Translations under genes and position numbers: made by a program
The notes under the pieces: model-generated
The model's input: only the letters and a program-made list of their open reading frames with translations
What the model was told of the DNA's origin: nothing
Database searches by the model: none
Part shown: piece after piece, positions 44,890-56,567 of the stretch
Position numbering within the stretch: the first letter of the stretch is position 1
Layout: every line of letters begins with the position of its first letter
From: Zasmidium citrigriseum
Lineage: Eukaryota; Ascomycota; Dothideomycetes; Mycosphaerellales; Mycosphaerellaceae
DNA: 64,000 bases
NCBI GenBank assembly: GCA_002786025.1
Contig: NHNW01000005.1
Span: 806,001 to 870,000 of the forward strand
Direction: 5' to 3'

Positions 44890-47800
44890 CTAACCAAAGA
44901 ACGCCCGTACAGTGTTCTGCGTCTCCGGTGGCAGACTCGCCAACACCTGATTTGCGTCCAGGCCCGCGGTGGCGATGAGCTTCTTGCCAGCCTCCACTAT
45001 CCGCTGAGCCATCTGTCCTTGGAGGGTCTCTGCTTCGAGTGCTTGGGCGATGAAGGTGAAGCATTGCGCTGCTTTTGCCATGACGGCGGGGTTTTGCCTG
45101 TTTCATCAAGTCAGTCAAGAATGATGGGCACATACGTAGTCAGAGTACTTACTGGTCAATGAGCTGCGCCAGGAAAGAGTAGGCATACGGTGCAGCCTCC
45201 TCATCATTAACCACCGGCAGCGTGTCGACCCAGGCAGCAGCAACTTCCGCGCCGTTCGGGACCTTGCTGTTGTTGAAGTGCAGAACCTTGGCGATACTAG
45301 CGCATGCGTTCTCGGTCGCGAAGGCATCGTCGTCGCTTCGTGCGTTGGGTCTTCTGGTGACATCAAATAGGATTGGCAGGCTTCCGGCAGCGAACTCGGC
45401 CCATGCCTCACCACCCTTGTGAGCGGCAACACCGACACCGTAGCAGGCTGCTTGTCGGTTGGCGGCCTGGTCGTCTCGCATGCCATCAACAAGTGGCTGG
45501 GCAATGTGGGTGTAGTAGTTCCAAGAGGCGGGGCCGCAGAACTCGAGGACATCATCGAAGATGCAGAGCGCCCACTGTCGCTGAGTTGGATCCTGGTTGT
45601 GGACGAATGTGTCGTAGTAGTTGATGAGTCGCTCCCAGTGGGGCAAAAACGTCTGGCCCTGCTGCTTGAAGATCGTGTGGAAAGCCTTGTTCATGTCGGA
45701 GAGGAGAGTCTGATCATCTTCGACAGCAAACTCGTAGTCTTCACCGGGCTCCTCGCCATCTTCGCGCTCTCCAGCTTCCTCAGCACGTTCCTTAACACGT
45801 TGCTGGTAGTCCTTCAGAACGCTCTCAGCAGAGGTTATAAAGACGCTCATGTTGTCGTTGGACAAGCAATCCTTTCCGGACACTTCGACGGATTCGTAGA
45901 AGCACTGGTACATCTCAGCCAGTGTTTCGATGGCAGGCTCCGTCTCCAAGACCTCGAGGACTTTCTCGATGGTAGTCTTCCACATTTCGGCATAGTTCGG
46001 AGATTCACGGCCATACGCAACCTTGAAGGAGTTGAGCAGTTGAGGCACGGCCTTGGCGGAAGCGACTCGCACGGGATCATGGAAGAAGAAGGCAAGACCG
46101 GGAATGGCCACCTTCTCCATGATCTCAGGGACATAGGGCGAGAAGCCTGCCTCGAGGTTCTGGGCGTAGATGGTGATGAGTTCGATGGCCATGTACTTGT
46201 CGTCCAGCGTGCTGGTCTTGATGCCAATGTACTTGCCCTTGAGCGGCACTAGCTCCCAGCCTTCTTCCTGTTCGATCTGCGCCACATTCTCCTCATCGTC
46301 CAGAAGCTGAATGTCAGCCTTGGCCTGGGCGAGCTTGAGCAGAGGTGGCATAACGGTCTGAAGGTATGGGACGAAATCCTGGCCAAGGACGCGGCACATT
46401 CGGCCCCAGCAGTGCAGCAAGTAGCTCTCCTGAGGATCGTCATCATCAATGATGTTGGCTTGCACATTGGCGAGAATCTGAACGAGGGTGAGAGCATCTT
46501 GACCCATGCGCTCTTTGCCAACTGCCAGGGCAATGAGGGTGGCACACTCCATTGCCTTTGCTCTCAGCAGGCGCTTCTCCCGCTCGTTGGGCTCCTGGAG
46601 GACAGAGAACAATGCTGGCATCAGCTCTGGATACCACTTGCCAAATGTGCTCTCGGCAGAATCGGCGACAGTGGCGATGGTGGACAAAGCTTGCTCTTGA
46701 ACGAATCGCTGGGGACTTCGCAAAAGCTGCATCAAGTTTGTCAAGAGCCTGTCAAGGTAAGGCTCGAGAATCTCTTTCTCGGCTTCCTCGCAAAAATTAA
46801 CGAGAGCAGCAGCCGCGTGCGATTGAACACGAGGTTCAGGTGCCGTCAAAGTTTCTATCAATGCCGGCAGTACAACCTCGTGAAATTTGGTCTGCATGGT
46901 TCCCTTGAAGTCGGTGCTCATTTGGCCAAGAGCGTTGCAGGCGGCCCATCGCACACGCGGGTGAGGATCGGTAAGAGTTGGCATGAGCAGGCTCAGGACT
47001 TGCTGGAGCTCTCCTTCCATGATATCCGCGCATCCCTCTGAGATGGCTGATATACACATCAGAGCTGCGTGCTTATCTCTCCAAGCGCCAGACTGCAACA
47101 TTCTCGGTAGCCAGTTGAATGTTGGCGGAAGCAAGTCCTTTCCGCCGATCTTGTTGGCTAGACGGTCCATGGTCTGCTCGCCTGCAACGTGGTTTGAGTC
47201 GCTCTCGTCAAAGTCAACATCCTCTTGCGCACACCACTCCTCTGCATCCTCGTCGTCATTGCCCACATCGGACATCAAGGCCAGACATTGCGTGACCATA
47301 TCGTTGATGTAATTCTTGTCTTGCTTGCACATCTTGGGGTTGTAGTCGGCAAAAGTGGCCATCAACTCCAGCGCATTCTGTCGGGCCTGGTCGTCCAGCT
47401 CCTTGTCTCTGATCATGTCGACACAGATCTGCTCAAGCGGCCCAAAGACTTGCCTAAAGGCTTTGGAGGCAACCTCAGCGAGTTCAATGACAGCCATGAG
47501 AGCCTTGGTAAGGAGATCAGACTCGTGCGCGTCCTTCAAAGGCACAAGCGTGCCAAGAATATCCGGAATGAGGCCATAGTACTTGGGCTGAGCCTTCTTG
47601 TTGAGCGACTGGAAGAAGGAAGAGAAAGCCGTCATAGTGGCAATCCGGACGTGAATGTCCTCGTCCTTGATACCCTTCTGGAAGACGGTTGTAATGACAT
47701 CCTCGTGCTGCTTCTCAATGATGCCAGGAGTCGTCTCGAAGATACGGAAAGCCGACTCGCGCAGCGAAGCATCTCCTGACTGACTAGCCTGGTAGAGAGC

Positions 47801-48305
47801 ATTGAGCAGCTCGGGCCAGGTATCCCTCGATCCATCTGGGTTGAGGATCTGCTCGTCGGTATACTGTCGCGCAATCTCTGCCACGGCATCCGCAACTTTG
47901 TGTCGTGCAGACTTGGATGGCTCGCGCGCATAGCATTCCAGCAGCTTCGATCTTATCTGAGTCTTCGAGGGGTGATTGAGCTGAAGGAAGACCTCTTTGT
48001 TCTCGCCTGTTGACGCCTCTTTGGTGGTACGGGTGCTTATTCGGCGGAAGATGACGGCGGAGAAGGATCGCGTCTGGACTCGTTAGTCTGAGCCTACCCT
48101 GCCCCTCTGAACTTGTACTCACGCCCTCATCTTGCGAGCCGGCCATCTGCTCTGCCAAGCCCATCAGGAGCACGTCGGGGCGCTGAGTCACCCATTCTGT
48201 GTTGAGCTGCTCCTCGGCCGTGGATCGGACGGTGTTGTCGGTGGCCTGCAGACCCTGAAGCAGCTGGTTGAGGGCCTGGTGGACCTCGTCGGGGAGGACA
48301 GACAT
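44890..48305 (-). CDS. PSE1: Importin beta-3 (karyopherin Pse1/Kap121)
   Basis: Exons 48123-48305, 45153-48073 and 44890-45097 (minus), introns of 49 and 55 bp; 1103 residues, the expected length. It carries proteins with non-classical signals, including ribosomal proteins and transcription factors, into the nucleus under control of Ran-GTP. The chain is built of HEAT repeats. Typical segments are LLQGLQATDNTVRSTAEEQL at the start, DPHPRVRWAACNALGQM, the acidic stretch DVGNDDEDAEEWCAQEDVD (a Ran/cargo-linked loop), DFVPYLQTVMPPLLKLAQ and NYYDTFVHNQDPTQRQWAL. The first exon (61 codons) and the last exon are fixed by phase and by the family's ends. It is convergent with the coiled-coil gene, 211 bp apart. 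Confidence 0.96.
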
Positions 48306-49489
48306 AATGGATGAATGTTTTGAAGTTCGTGTGGGGAAGGGCAAGCAGGCCTCAGTGACGGAGATGGCTCCTTTTCACGTGCCCATACGCTCTTTCGTCG
48401 GCTCTTTGGGCGTAGTAGGATAGTCGGCCTGGAAGTCGCGCGACGGGGTGTCCAAAGTCGCGATATGGTCGTGCAGTGGGTGTCGGTGGAGGTTGTAGAC
48501 CAGACGCGACGGAACCTACAAAAAAAGTAGAGGGTCGCGAGGAAGGAACGAGGGTCCTTCCCGCCCGCCGCACTGCGCACAGACCGTCCGTCGGCCAATC
48601 GTCTGTCGTCACCAATCACCAATCTCTTCTCTGCAAGACAACGACGCGAACACAAAGGACAATGCTGCTCTTTGACAGCTTGCAGTACATGCAGAAGATG
48701 GGTTTGCTTGCTCGAAATGCCACGGATGCCGCATTCCAAACGCTGCATTCCTCACTCCGGCAACGGTGCTCCAGTCTATGAACAGGAGCCATAGGAAGTA
48801 ACATCCCCCGGCCATCGTCGAGACGGTGCTGGTATTGAACAAGGCCCTGTATCACTGGGATCATGGCCAGGAGGATCGCAAGAAATCAATGAGATCTGAC
48901 TTAGTCTTCAGACTTGCCTCAGCTTCGTGCCTGAGGCATGAAACATTCGGCCGCGAATGTCGCCGAAGGACAGCACGGAGTGAGTGCAATCGACTTGTTG
49001 AGAAGCTATGCCTCAGGGTACGAACTCCAGAGATTTTTGGAAGGCAGCAGTCAATACGCTCTGCTAAAATGCAGGGCGGCAGACAAGAAACGATGAGCCT
49101 CAGGCCACGGCCTTCCCGTTCCTCGCCACATCGCTGCAATGCCACTGCACGACAGAACGACATGGTAATTAACAGTCTTGAAGCACCACGTTTCGTTTTG
49201 AGAGGCTCTACGGTTGAGGTATGGAGCACCACAGCTTCAGCTCACAGCCACCTGCACGCACTTCTTAGCGTAGCCTTGCGATTGTTGGAATCCTGTGGGA
49301 GGCCGCACCGGGACGAGGAGCCTTGAACCGATGACAAACAGGCGGCCTTTGACCTTCCCAGGCTCTCGGTGACGAGTCTGCGTAGACGATACTGTTGTCA
49401 AGCAGACTGGCAGTCCAGTTCTTGACTTCCATGGTACTGATGAGCACGATCACCAGGTAGTGCATCTGCGAAGTCAGTCCTAACTGAGA
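48306..49489. other. Divergent intergenic region
   Basis: 1.18 kb between importin (minus) and the NB-ARC-like gene (plus). Open frames such as 48826-49326 (plus) and 48861-49232 (minus) overlap and look non-coding. Nothing else recognised. Confidence 0.4.
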
Positions 49490-51425
49490 ATGAATCCAGC
49501 AGCAGCTTCAGCTGCGACTGCTGCACATCAGAACTACCATGGACGAAACACTACGCGCTTGCAGCCCGTGCGCGAACATCCATGGGAGCAAAATCCATCG
49601 TATCAGGAGCGGCTTCGCAAACCAGCCTCACCGCAAACGTATCGAGGTCCTCCATGGAGACCGCATGCTCAGCTCTCATCCTCTTCGACGTCAGATTGGC
49701 AAACACCTTCACAGAGACTAGACTCTATGCTGGACGAGCCACAACAGAGGGCAGTGGTACAGCGTCATCCGACTCAATTGACAATTGGTCAAGCGGGTCC
49801 CTCACCGCAGACGAGGGCACGCGGTGCCGTCAATAGCAATGACATCGGAAAGCACCAGTTTCAAAGACTGATACCGCGGAAGCCAACTCGAGAACAAGTA
49901 CGGCAGCGTTCCAACAATGGACTACAAACTTTCCAGCAGCAGCCGAGTCGTTACGTGCCTCACAGGACTCCAGCTTCGATTCCTCGCAGCCACGTACCAC
50001 CGGACCTGGTCGAAAGCGCGCGTCTGTTGCGGCTTGAAGGTATTGATATGCCAGTACAGGGACCGAACACATATGCACCTCATCCTCCAGAACCAGAACT
50101 CGAAGCGAATGAAACTTCAGCCGTGTCGTGGCGTCAACGAGAACTCGAGAGATCTCCAAATCTCCTCAGATCAACGGGACATCTACCCTCCACCGACATG
50201 GTCCAATCAGATAACATCAAAGATGGGTTGAGGCTATCTGCAGTGCCTGATGTAGTCGTTCCTCCTGTCACAGGATTGGAACATGAACTACTGTTGATAG
50301 CGGATGACTTGGCGGATGGAAGGAAAACCTACTCACGGATAGCAATCTCGGGTCTGTCAGGTAGTGGGTAAGTTAGTGAGAAATCCTCAATAGCAATGGG
50401 TACTAACACGCACCAGCAAATCTCATTGTCTCCGGCTATTCCTAAGTCGCCTGAAAGCAAGAGCACCTGCCACGAACATCATCGACATCGATTTGTCGGA
50501 GCCCGAGTTCATACAACTTCGGAACGATATCTTTCCAGGTATCTATAGTTGCCCGAGTATCAACGACATCGCTGCCATATTGAGGCTGCTGGGCTTGCCC
50601 TCGTCGGCGTTGAATTTCATCGTCATCGAAGGCCTGAACCGCCCTCAAGATGTCGATGTCGTTCTCTCTTGGTGCCAAACCTTCTTCGTTCCGACATGCT
50701 GCATCTTAATCACTACCCGGCGAATGGACATTGCGAAATCCTTTGCGACTGGCGACAACAGCTTGATCTTTCCCATCGGTGCTCTCAGTGCCAGGACGGC
50801 TACTGGGCTTCTCTCAAACCCACGGAATGTTTCTAGCATGGACTACCGAGTTGCAAAGCATTTATCACACTTCCCGTCGGCGCTCGTCGGTGCTGCGAAG
50901 TTGATGCGGGATACTGGTGTATCAGCGGACGAGCTTAGCGGTCGACTGTCTAGACTGCTGCGCCCGGCGGATCCCGAGCAACGGACGTCGACAAAACTTG
51001 CCCTCGAAGCTGCCAGTGGCTTCATCAGACTCTCTAGCGTCAGCAACCGATCAAGTCTCGACAGCGATGCGTCTGCCATATTCCCAGTCCTTGTCCACTG
51101 CATTCAGAAATCGTGGCTCGACACCTTCAACGAAGTCGACCAAGAGTGTTCGGCCGCTATGATGATTCTTGGCCTGTGGGCTGCCCTAGGAAGGGATGAA
51201 TTTAGGGAAAAGACCATGAGCACCATGCAGCAGACTTTTCACTCGAAGCACGCTTTGCAGTGCTTGCAGAACTATTGTCTCGTTACTGAGGAGGTCGATG
51301 AGGAGAAGAAGTATCGATGTCCGGCTCCAGTGCTCACGGCTGTGCAAATTTGGTTTGCGGGGAGGAATCAGTTGGACAATGTGTTCAAATGGGCGGATAC
51401 CGTCGCTCAGATTGAAGGCAGATAG
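49490..51425 (+). CDS. NB-ARC-like P-loop ATPase (STAND type)
   Basis: Exons 49490-50367 and 50417-51425 with a 49-bp intron (GTAAGT donor, GTACTAAC branch, ACCAG acceptor); 628 residues. The first 250 residues are disordered (Gln, Arg, Pro, Ser). The nucleotide-binding part follows: P-loop GLSGSGKS (288-295), whose Gly293 codon is split by the intron. A Walker-B-like strand NFIVIEGLN has Glu where the Asp is usual. The RNBS-B-like CCILITTRR and the GLPL-like HFPSALVGAAKLM follow. About 200 helical residues come next, and no leucine-rich, ankyrin, WD or TPR repeats. This order is that of NB-ARC STAND ATPases, switches in fungal self/non-self recognition. The substituted Walker B and missing sensor repeats suggest a divergent or reduced member. 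The exact role is unknown. Confidence 0.72.
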
Positions 51426-52559
51426 ATCAGCGTTTGGGAGGTGAGGTCACGTTTAGCTTCCACGTGACAATCCTTGGCGCCGTCCTGGAGCAAACTCTGT
51501 TGCCAGCTCTTCTTCGACATCAACATCTCCTGCGACGAAAAAGTGCAGTACTCGGCGTGCAATGATTTTCGAAAACTTCTCCCACCACCGCTTCAGAACC
51601 TGCCGCATACAGCTTGGAGCGATCTAGCATGGTCTCGGAGCGAGGACGCGACGCAGCCGGAGTCGCTCGCAAGACAAGATCCCAATGATCCCGAGAAGAG
51701 CTGTGAACGTATCAAGAGCGCGGAAACGGTATTAGAGCATGTTCGACGAGCCTCTGTGTTGAGACATGCGGCTCTTCGCGAGCGCCGCAATTGGACACTA
51801 TCGCGAATGTGTGGGCTCTTGTACGGTTCAAACGAAGTACAGTCGTCGAAGAACAGCTGTCCAGGTAGGAGACCGCCACTGCTGGCGAGATTCAGCGGTC
51901 GATGCGAGGTAGGAAATCTTTTTTGCGAAGTTGGATTTGGCGTGTCGATTTCGGTGTCCTGGCCGTGACAGTGCAAGATTTTGTTTCCAGGGAATTTGAA
52001 TGGCCATTGAGTTCGATCACGGTGTTCTATGAATTGCGTTGGTTGTTGTCGGAGGCATCTGCGAGAAGATCTGTATATGGAATCGGAATGATCGATATTC
52101 TTGATGAAGAGCAGCTGCGATACCACGAATCCAGGAAGGCGGACCCAGAAGCCCTCAATGTTTCAGGGGTCGGAGATATGGGAAGAGTACGCAACACAAG
52201 CACAACAAGCAAACCGGTGGAATCTCGGAGGTCAACAAGCATGGATAAGGAGAGCAAAAGAACGGGCCGAAAAGGCTTGTTCATGACATCGGACAGTCCC
52301 GCAGCTCGTGGTGAATCTCGTTGGTGAATCTCGAGGCTGGCACTCCACCGACCGCGTGTTGGAAGGCAAGTACAACACGACGTCAACGCCGCAATGACCC
52401 ACACGCGCAATCCGCATCTCATGCTCTGTCGTCGCACTTCGCACATTCACTCACCTCCTCCTCCGCCATGCTCTTCTCTTGAAACCGACCGCCCGCCACC
52501 TCTGGCCCCGCCGTATACATCTTGGACCTCGACACAACACCGACACTCGTTTCCGCAGA
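51426..52559. other. Unresolved coding-like region
   Basis: 1.1 kb after the NB-ARC-like gene. Three plus-strand frame segments look protein-like: 51541-51905 (EKSCERIKSAETVLEHVRRA, RNWTLSRMCGLLYGSNEV), 51970-52170 (EFEWPLSSITVFYELRWLL) and 52160-52286 (GSEIWEEYATQAQQANRWNL, ending at a stop). The first two can be joined by a 106-bp intron (GTAGGA at 51865 to GACAG at 51970), but I find no ATG for the first segment and no good donor for the last join. It may be a real gene with an unseen first exon, a decayed gene, or chance. I therefore do not give a CDS. Confidence 0.3.
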
Positions 52560-54083
52560 ATGCGCTTTCTTCGACATGTAGCGGCGAGCACTTTGGCCGT
52601 CGCGCCCATCGCACATGGCTTGGACATTACCATCAACGACACCGACTCGATCAACAGCGCATTGAGCACGATTGCATATGGCATGGTTTCACCATATTAC
52701 GGGAATGAGACAGGCGGCATTCCTGGCGAGCTTGGAGACCCCTACTACTGGTGGGAGTGCGGTGCCATGTTCAATAGTCTTATTAATTATTGGTACTATA
52801 CGGGCGACGACACATACAATGCTATTGTCAAGCAGGGCATGCTGTGGCAAGTTGGGCCGGAAAACAATTACATGGTGTGTGATCACAAGCCAACATATGT
52901 ATGCCAATGCTAATACTCGCCTTCCAGCCACCTAATCAAACGAAAGCAGAAGGAAACGATGATCAGATCTTTTGGGGCTTCGCTGCCATGTCCGCCGCCG
53001 AATACAACTTCTCCAACCCTTCAGCTGATGAGCCTCAATGGCTCGCCTTGGCACAGGGTGTCTTTAACAGTCAAGCTGAACGCTGGGACAGCCAGTACTG
53101 CGGAGGAGGCCTAAGATGGCAGATCTTTACCTGGAACAACGGCTACGATTACAAGAATTCGGCATCGAACGGTGGTTTATTCAATCTAGCATGTCGACTG
53201 GGCGCTTATACCGGGAATCAGACCTATTTCGATTGGGCAAACAAGCTATGGGATTGGATGGAGAACGATGTTGGTTTGATTGGGAAAGATTACCAAGTCT
53301 TCGACGGAACTAGCATCGACGACAACTGTACTTCGCTAGATCATACCCGCTGGACGTATAATCAAGGGATGATGCTCAATGGCGCGGCGGTGATGTGGAA
53401 CCACACGAATACCACTGAGTGGAGAGAGAGGACGCAGGGGCTCTGGAACGCATCGAGTTACTTCTTCACCGACCAGATGATCATGAGGGAGATCTGTGAG
53501 CCTTCGGACAACTGCAATACGGATCAGCTGAGGTGAGATTCTAACCTACCTCCCGAAGTTCGTATTGCGATATGACTGACGATGTGTCTAGTTTCAAAGC
53601 CTACCTCGCCCGCTTCATGGCCGCCTCAACAAAAGTCGCCCCCTGGCTCTACGACCAAGTAATGCCATACCTCTACAAATCCGCCGAAGCCGCAGCTATG
53701 CAATGCGATGGCGGAGACGACGGCGTCACCTGCGGAATGAAATGGACTCAAAATACTACCTGGGACGGAACTTATGGTGTCGGCCAGCAGATGTGCGCGC
53801 TCGAAGTCATTCAAGCGACCACGATCCAGCAGACCACAGCACCCCTCTCGGCGGATACTGGAGGCACTTCTAAGGGAGATCCGAATGCTGGGACGGGCAG
53901 CAGTTCGACCGATGCTTCTGGCCACGTGACGGAGCCTATCACGACCGGCGATAAAGCTGGAGCGGCGATTTTGACTGTGGTGGTCTTGCTTGGGACGTGT
54001 AGTTTGTTTTAGTAAGTTCTCGCCCTGCCTGGATGATGATTGAATGGATGGCTGACCTTGTCTGCAGTTGGCTTGTTGCGTAA
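52560..54083 (+). CDS. GH76 alpha-1,6-mannanase, DFG5/DCW1 type
   Basis: Exons 52560-52874, 52928-53532, 53592-54011 and 54068-54083; introns of 53, 59 and 56 bp; 451 residues. A signal peptide (residues 1-20, MRFLRHVAASTLAVAPIAHG) precedes the GH76 domain. It has the substrate cleft segments YYWWECGAMFNSL, EGNDDQIFWGFAAMSAAEY (the paired catalytic aspartates), GGLRWQIFTWNNGYDYKNSASNGG and LDHTRWTYNQGMM. A Ser/Thr/Gly-rich linker and a hydrophobic tail (AGAAILTVVVLLGTCSLFYWLVA) look like a GPI-anchor signal. Without the last intron the protein stops five residues earlier, at a TAG at 54010. The enzyme likely acts on the mannan core of GPI proteins to link them to wall glucan. Several NxT/NxS sites are present. 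Confidence 0.92.
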
Positions 54084-54704
54084 GGTGACTAAGGAATGAG
54101 AATTGGGAGGACTTTTGGGTAACAAGTACTGGTCTGGGAATGCGTGCTGATCTTGTATAAATAGTGATACCAGCACATGGAATGTGCAACGAAACGATGA
54201 ACTTCCAGAAACTCAGCAGGTTCCGTCTCCACCTCCTCATCTTGGAAGCTCCACCTCGTTCAAGTGCTACAAAACGCAACACCGCCTGGAACAGGCTCTT
54301 GCAAAGCACGTATCATCAAGCCACTTGAACCGGAGACGCATCAGCACACGGCATAGCCCATGCGGAGGAAAGCTCGCTAAGCTCAGCTGCCAACCGTAGG
54401 CTCGTGAAGCTTAGGCGCTTGCGGCCTGCTGCTGTGTAGCCGTGGCGGCTTACACGTCCAGGGCTTGAAGTCGAAATGGTGGGCCTCGCAAGACTTTCGT
54501 TCGCCAAGTCTCAAGCGAGGCAACGACATGATCTTGGAAAGCGAAGGTGCAGTGCCCCTTGAGCTGTGTGCTGTGAGAGAGCTGTGGGCGGCAGATGTGT
54601 CACTGATTTATTTTCAGGTGTTCACAGCCTTTCTCTGGATCAATAAGACCTTTCTAGTCGACAGTCTTTGGACGCCGACACATGCTCTACTTTTCATTCC
54701 CACA
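54084..54704. other. Intergenic
   Basis: About 620 bp between two plus-strand genes. The frame of the next gene is open from 54465 but has no ATG with conserved sequence before 54705, so I treat that part as leader. Nothing else recognised. Confidence 0.4.
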
Positions 54705-56213
54705 ATGGCGCCAGAAAACTACGATCTCTCCTCTACGGAAACTCTCCTCAACCGGGGCAGCCGAACTGGTGGACGGAACCGCCGACGCAGCAAGTCTCTG
54801 GCCCCTGAAGTTCGCCTTAAGCTGGCCCTCTACTTAACTTGGCTCGCCATGGTCGTTGTTGGTGTGATAGAGGCTGGCATCATTACCATCTTGATAATAA
54901 TGGCGACGGCTACTTCTTCTAATAACGACAGCTCCAATGGCGACTTCGCGCTGTACAAGAATAGTCGCTTCAAGACCTGTGCAGACATCCCTGTGGATCC
55001 TTCCATCTGCTCCGCCTTGCCCAATCTGAACCCTTTGTCCAGATATCCAGAGTACTACCGTCCTCTCTTCGAGCATGGAAGGGCTTTTCTGCTGGAGTTC
55101 GTATACCCTCAAAACCAGAATTGGACCTTCCCACTCGATCGTAACTCCGGCGCTCCAACTTGGTGCGACATCGTCAGTTGCCTTGTGGACTTCAAGGTTG
55201 TGCCTTCGGAGCCCCACGACGCCGCGTTCGGATATACTGGGCTTTTGATCTGGAGCAACATCAATCTTGTTCTGATTGGCAATATATGGTTCTGGAAAAA
55301 GCATTTCTTCAATCATGAAGATCACGACCTTGAGGACTGCAAGGGATACTCATGGTTTGACTGGGTACTCCAAGCGTATCAATTCGGGACTTTAGTCTTC
55401 TGGTGGTACTCTTTCGTCACACTTGTTAGCAATACATCGACGGCTGGACCTCTTAGCTTGCTGACCTGGCTGACGTCTTGGAGTTGGGCATTCTCGACAC
55501 AATTCCATCCTGTAAAGTGCTGGCTTTCGCACAGAGATCGCAAAGTCAGAGGAGTCATTGTCGGAGGGCTCTCTCTCGTCGCCTTCATTCACTGGATTGC
55601 AAGCTGCTACGTATTCGCTCATTTCTGGCCAGCGATGCAAGTTGGGAACATGGACTTCCGCTCAAAATACCGGTGCATGGAGGCACAGATCGCCAACGCA
55701 CCGGGCACTTCGTCTTGTTCGGCACAGCAGATTTGCGCAAAGAATTGGCTGCTCAGTGACCCTGGCTTTGCTCAAGGCGAGAGAGGACAAACTAGCCCGG
55801 AAGCCACCATGGTAGGAGATGGTACCTCGACTCTCTACTATATCGTGCTGTGCTTTTCGAGCATTCTATCCTTTGCACCAGCCCTGGTCTATTGCTTCTC
55901 GTGGTTGGAGTACGCTATGGATAAGCGCGGCGAACACAGTCCTCAACGCGCCTTCAAGAGAAACTGGACCTGGGCCAAGCTACTGTCTACCACCTTGCTG
56001 ATTTTGATCATGTGGGTTGGTACTTTCGTCACTGGTATTGTCACGGCCGTGGAGTTGCAACGGTCATGGAATGTGTGGGACCATGAAGCACCAGTGGCCT
56101 ACGACGTTGAATGCCGCGCAGTGCACGTTGCGCTGAGCCCCTGGAGACAATACTTTGACGTCAATACATTCGGAAGGGTGATGCGCATTGTGAAAATGGC
56201 CTTTAATGCGTGA
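54705..56213 (+). CDS. Polytopic membrane protein, unknown
   Basis: Single exon, 502 residues from the ATG at 54705 (context ACAATGG). The cytoplasmic-looking start is Arg/Ser-rich (GRNRRRSKSLAP). About seven hydrophobic spans follow: one at 42-68 (TWLAMVVVGVIEAGIITILI), an extended loop with conserved Cys and Trp residues (about 85-165), a pair around 172-195 and 218-245, then spans near 258-275, 290-312, 385-410 and 427-455. The loops contain WCDIVSCLVDF and ICAKNWLLSDPGF, pointing to disulfides outside the cell. I do not recognise the family; no transporter or receptor signature is evident. A plasma membrane or endomembrane location is likely. Neighbours are surface genes, which gives only a weak hint. 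Confidence 0.75.
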   Translation: MAPENYDLSSTETLLNRGSRTGGRNRRRSKSLAPEVRLKLALYLTWLAMVVVGVIEAGIITILIIMATATSSNNDSSNGDFALYKNSRFKTCADIPVDPSICSALPNLNPLSRYPEYYRPLFEHGRAFLLEFVYPQNQNWTFPLDRNSGAPTWCDIVSCLVDFKVVPSEPHDAAFGYTGLLIWSNINLVLIGNIWFWKKHFFNHEDHDLEDCKGYSWFDWVLQAYQFGTLVFWWYSFVTLVSNTSTAGPLSLLTWLTSWSWAFSTQFHPVKCWLSHRDRKVRGVIVGGLSLVAFIHWIASCYVFAHFWPAMQVGNMDFRSKYRCMEAQIANAPGTSSCSAQQICAKNWLLSDPGFAQGERGQTSPEATMVGDGTSTLYYIVLCFSSILSFAPALVYCFSWLEYAMDKRGEHSPQRAFKRNWTWAKLLSTTLLILIMWVGTFVTGIVTAVELQRSWNVWDHEAPVAYDVECRAVHVALSPWRQYFDVNTFGRVMRIVKMAFNA

Positions 56214-56567
56214 GGCCTTTTGTTTCGTGGCTTTCTCTTGGAGAGGATCGGATGGCTTTCATCATATGGAACGTTCACTGGCGCGGCTCATGCAGTAAGT
56301 CATTACACAAATGTGAGTTGCACCTCATCGTCAACGACGAGATGTATTGATGATCAAAACTCAGATACACTTCAAATTTGCCTTCTCGGATGCTGAAGCG
56401 ATGGATGAGGCACAGGCTGAATGTTCTCATGCGGTCCACGAACAGCGTACGAAGCTGGTTGACGAGCATAACCTCGATTACCTACATTCTCTGGCGAATA
56501 CGGCGCACCGCCGGCTGGAAGTTCGTTGTACTGGTCTAGAGATATGTCAGCAAAAAGCCGAGATCAA
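56214..56567. other. Convergent intergenic region
   Basis: 354 bp between convergent genes. The 56347-56709 plus-strand frame runs antisense into the next gene and is not convincing. Confidence 0.35.

Noticed and set aside
45419..46252. 277-codon open frame opposite the importin gene
   Set aside because: Antisense of a conserved, confidently identified gene with the same codon-bias effect.
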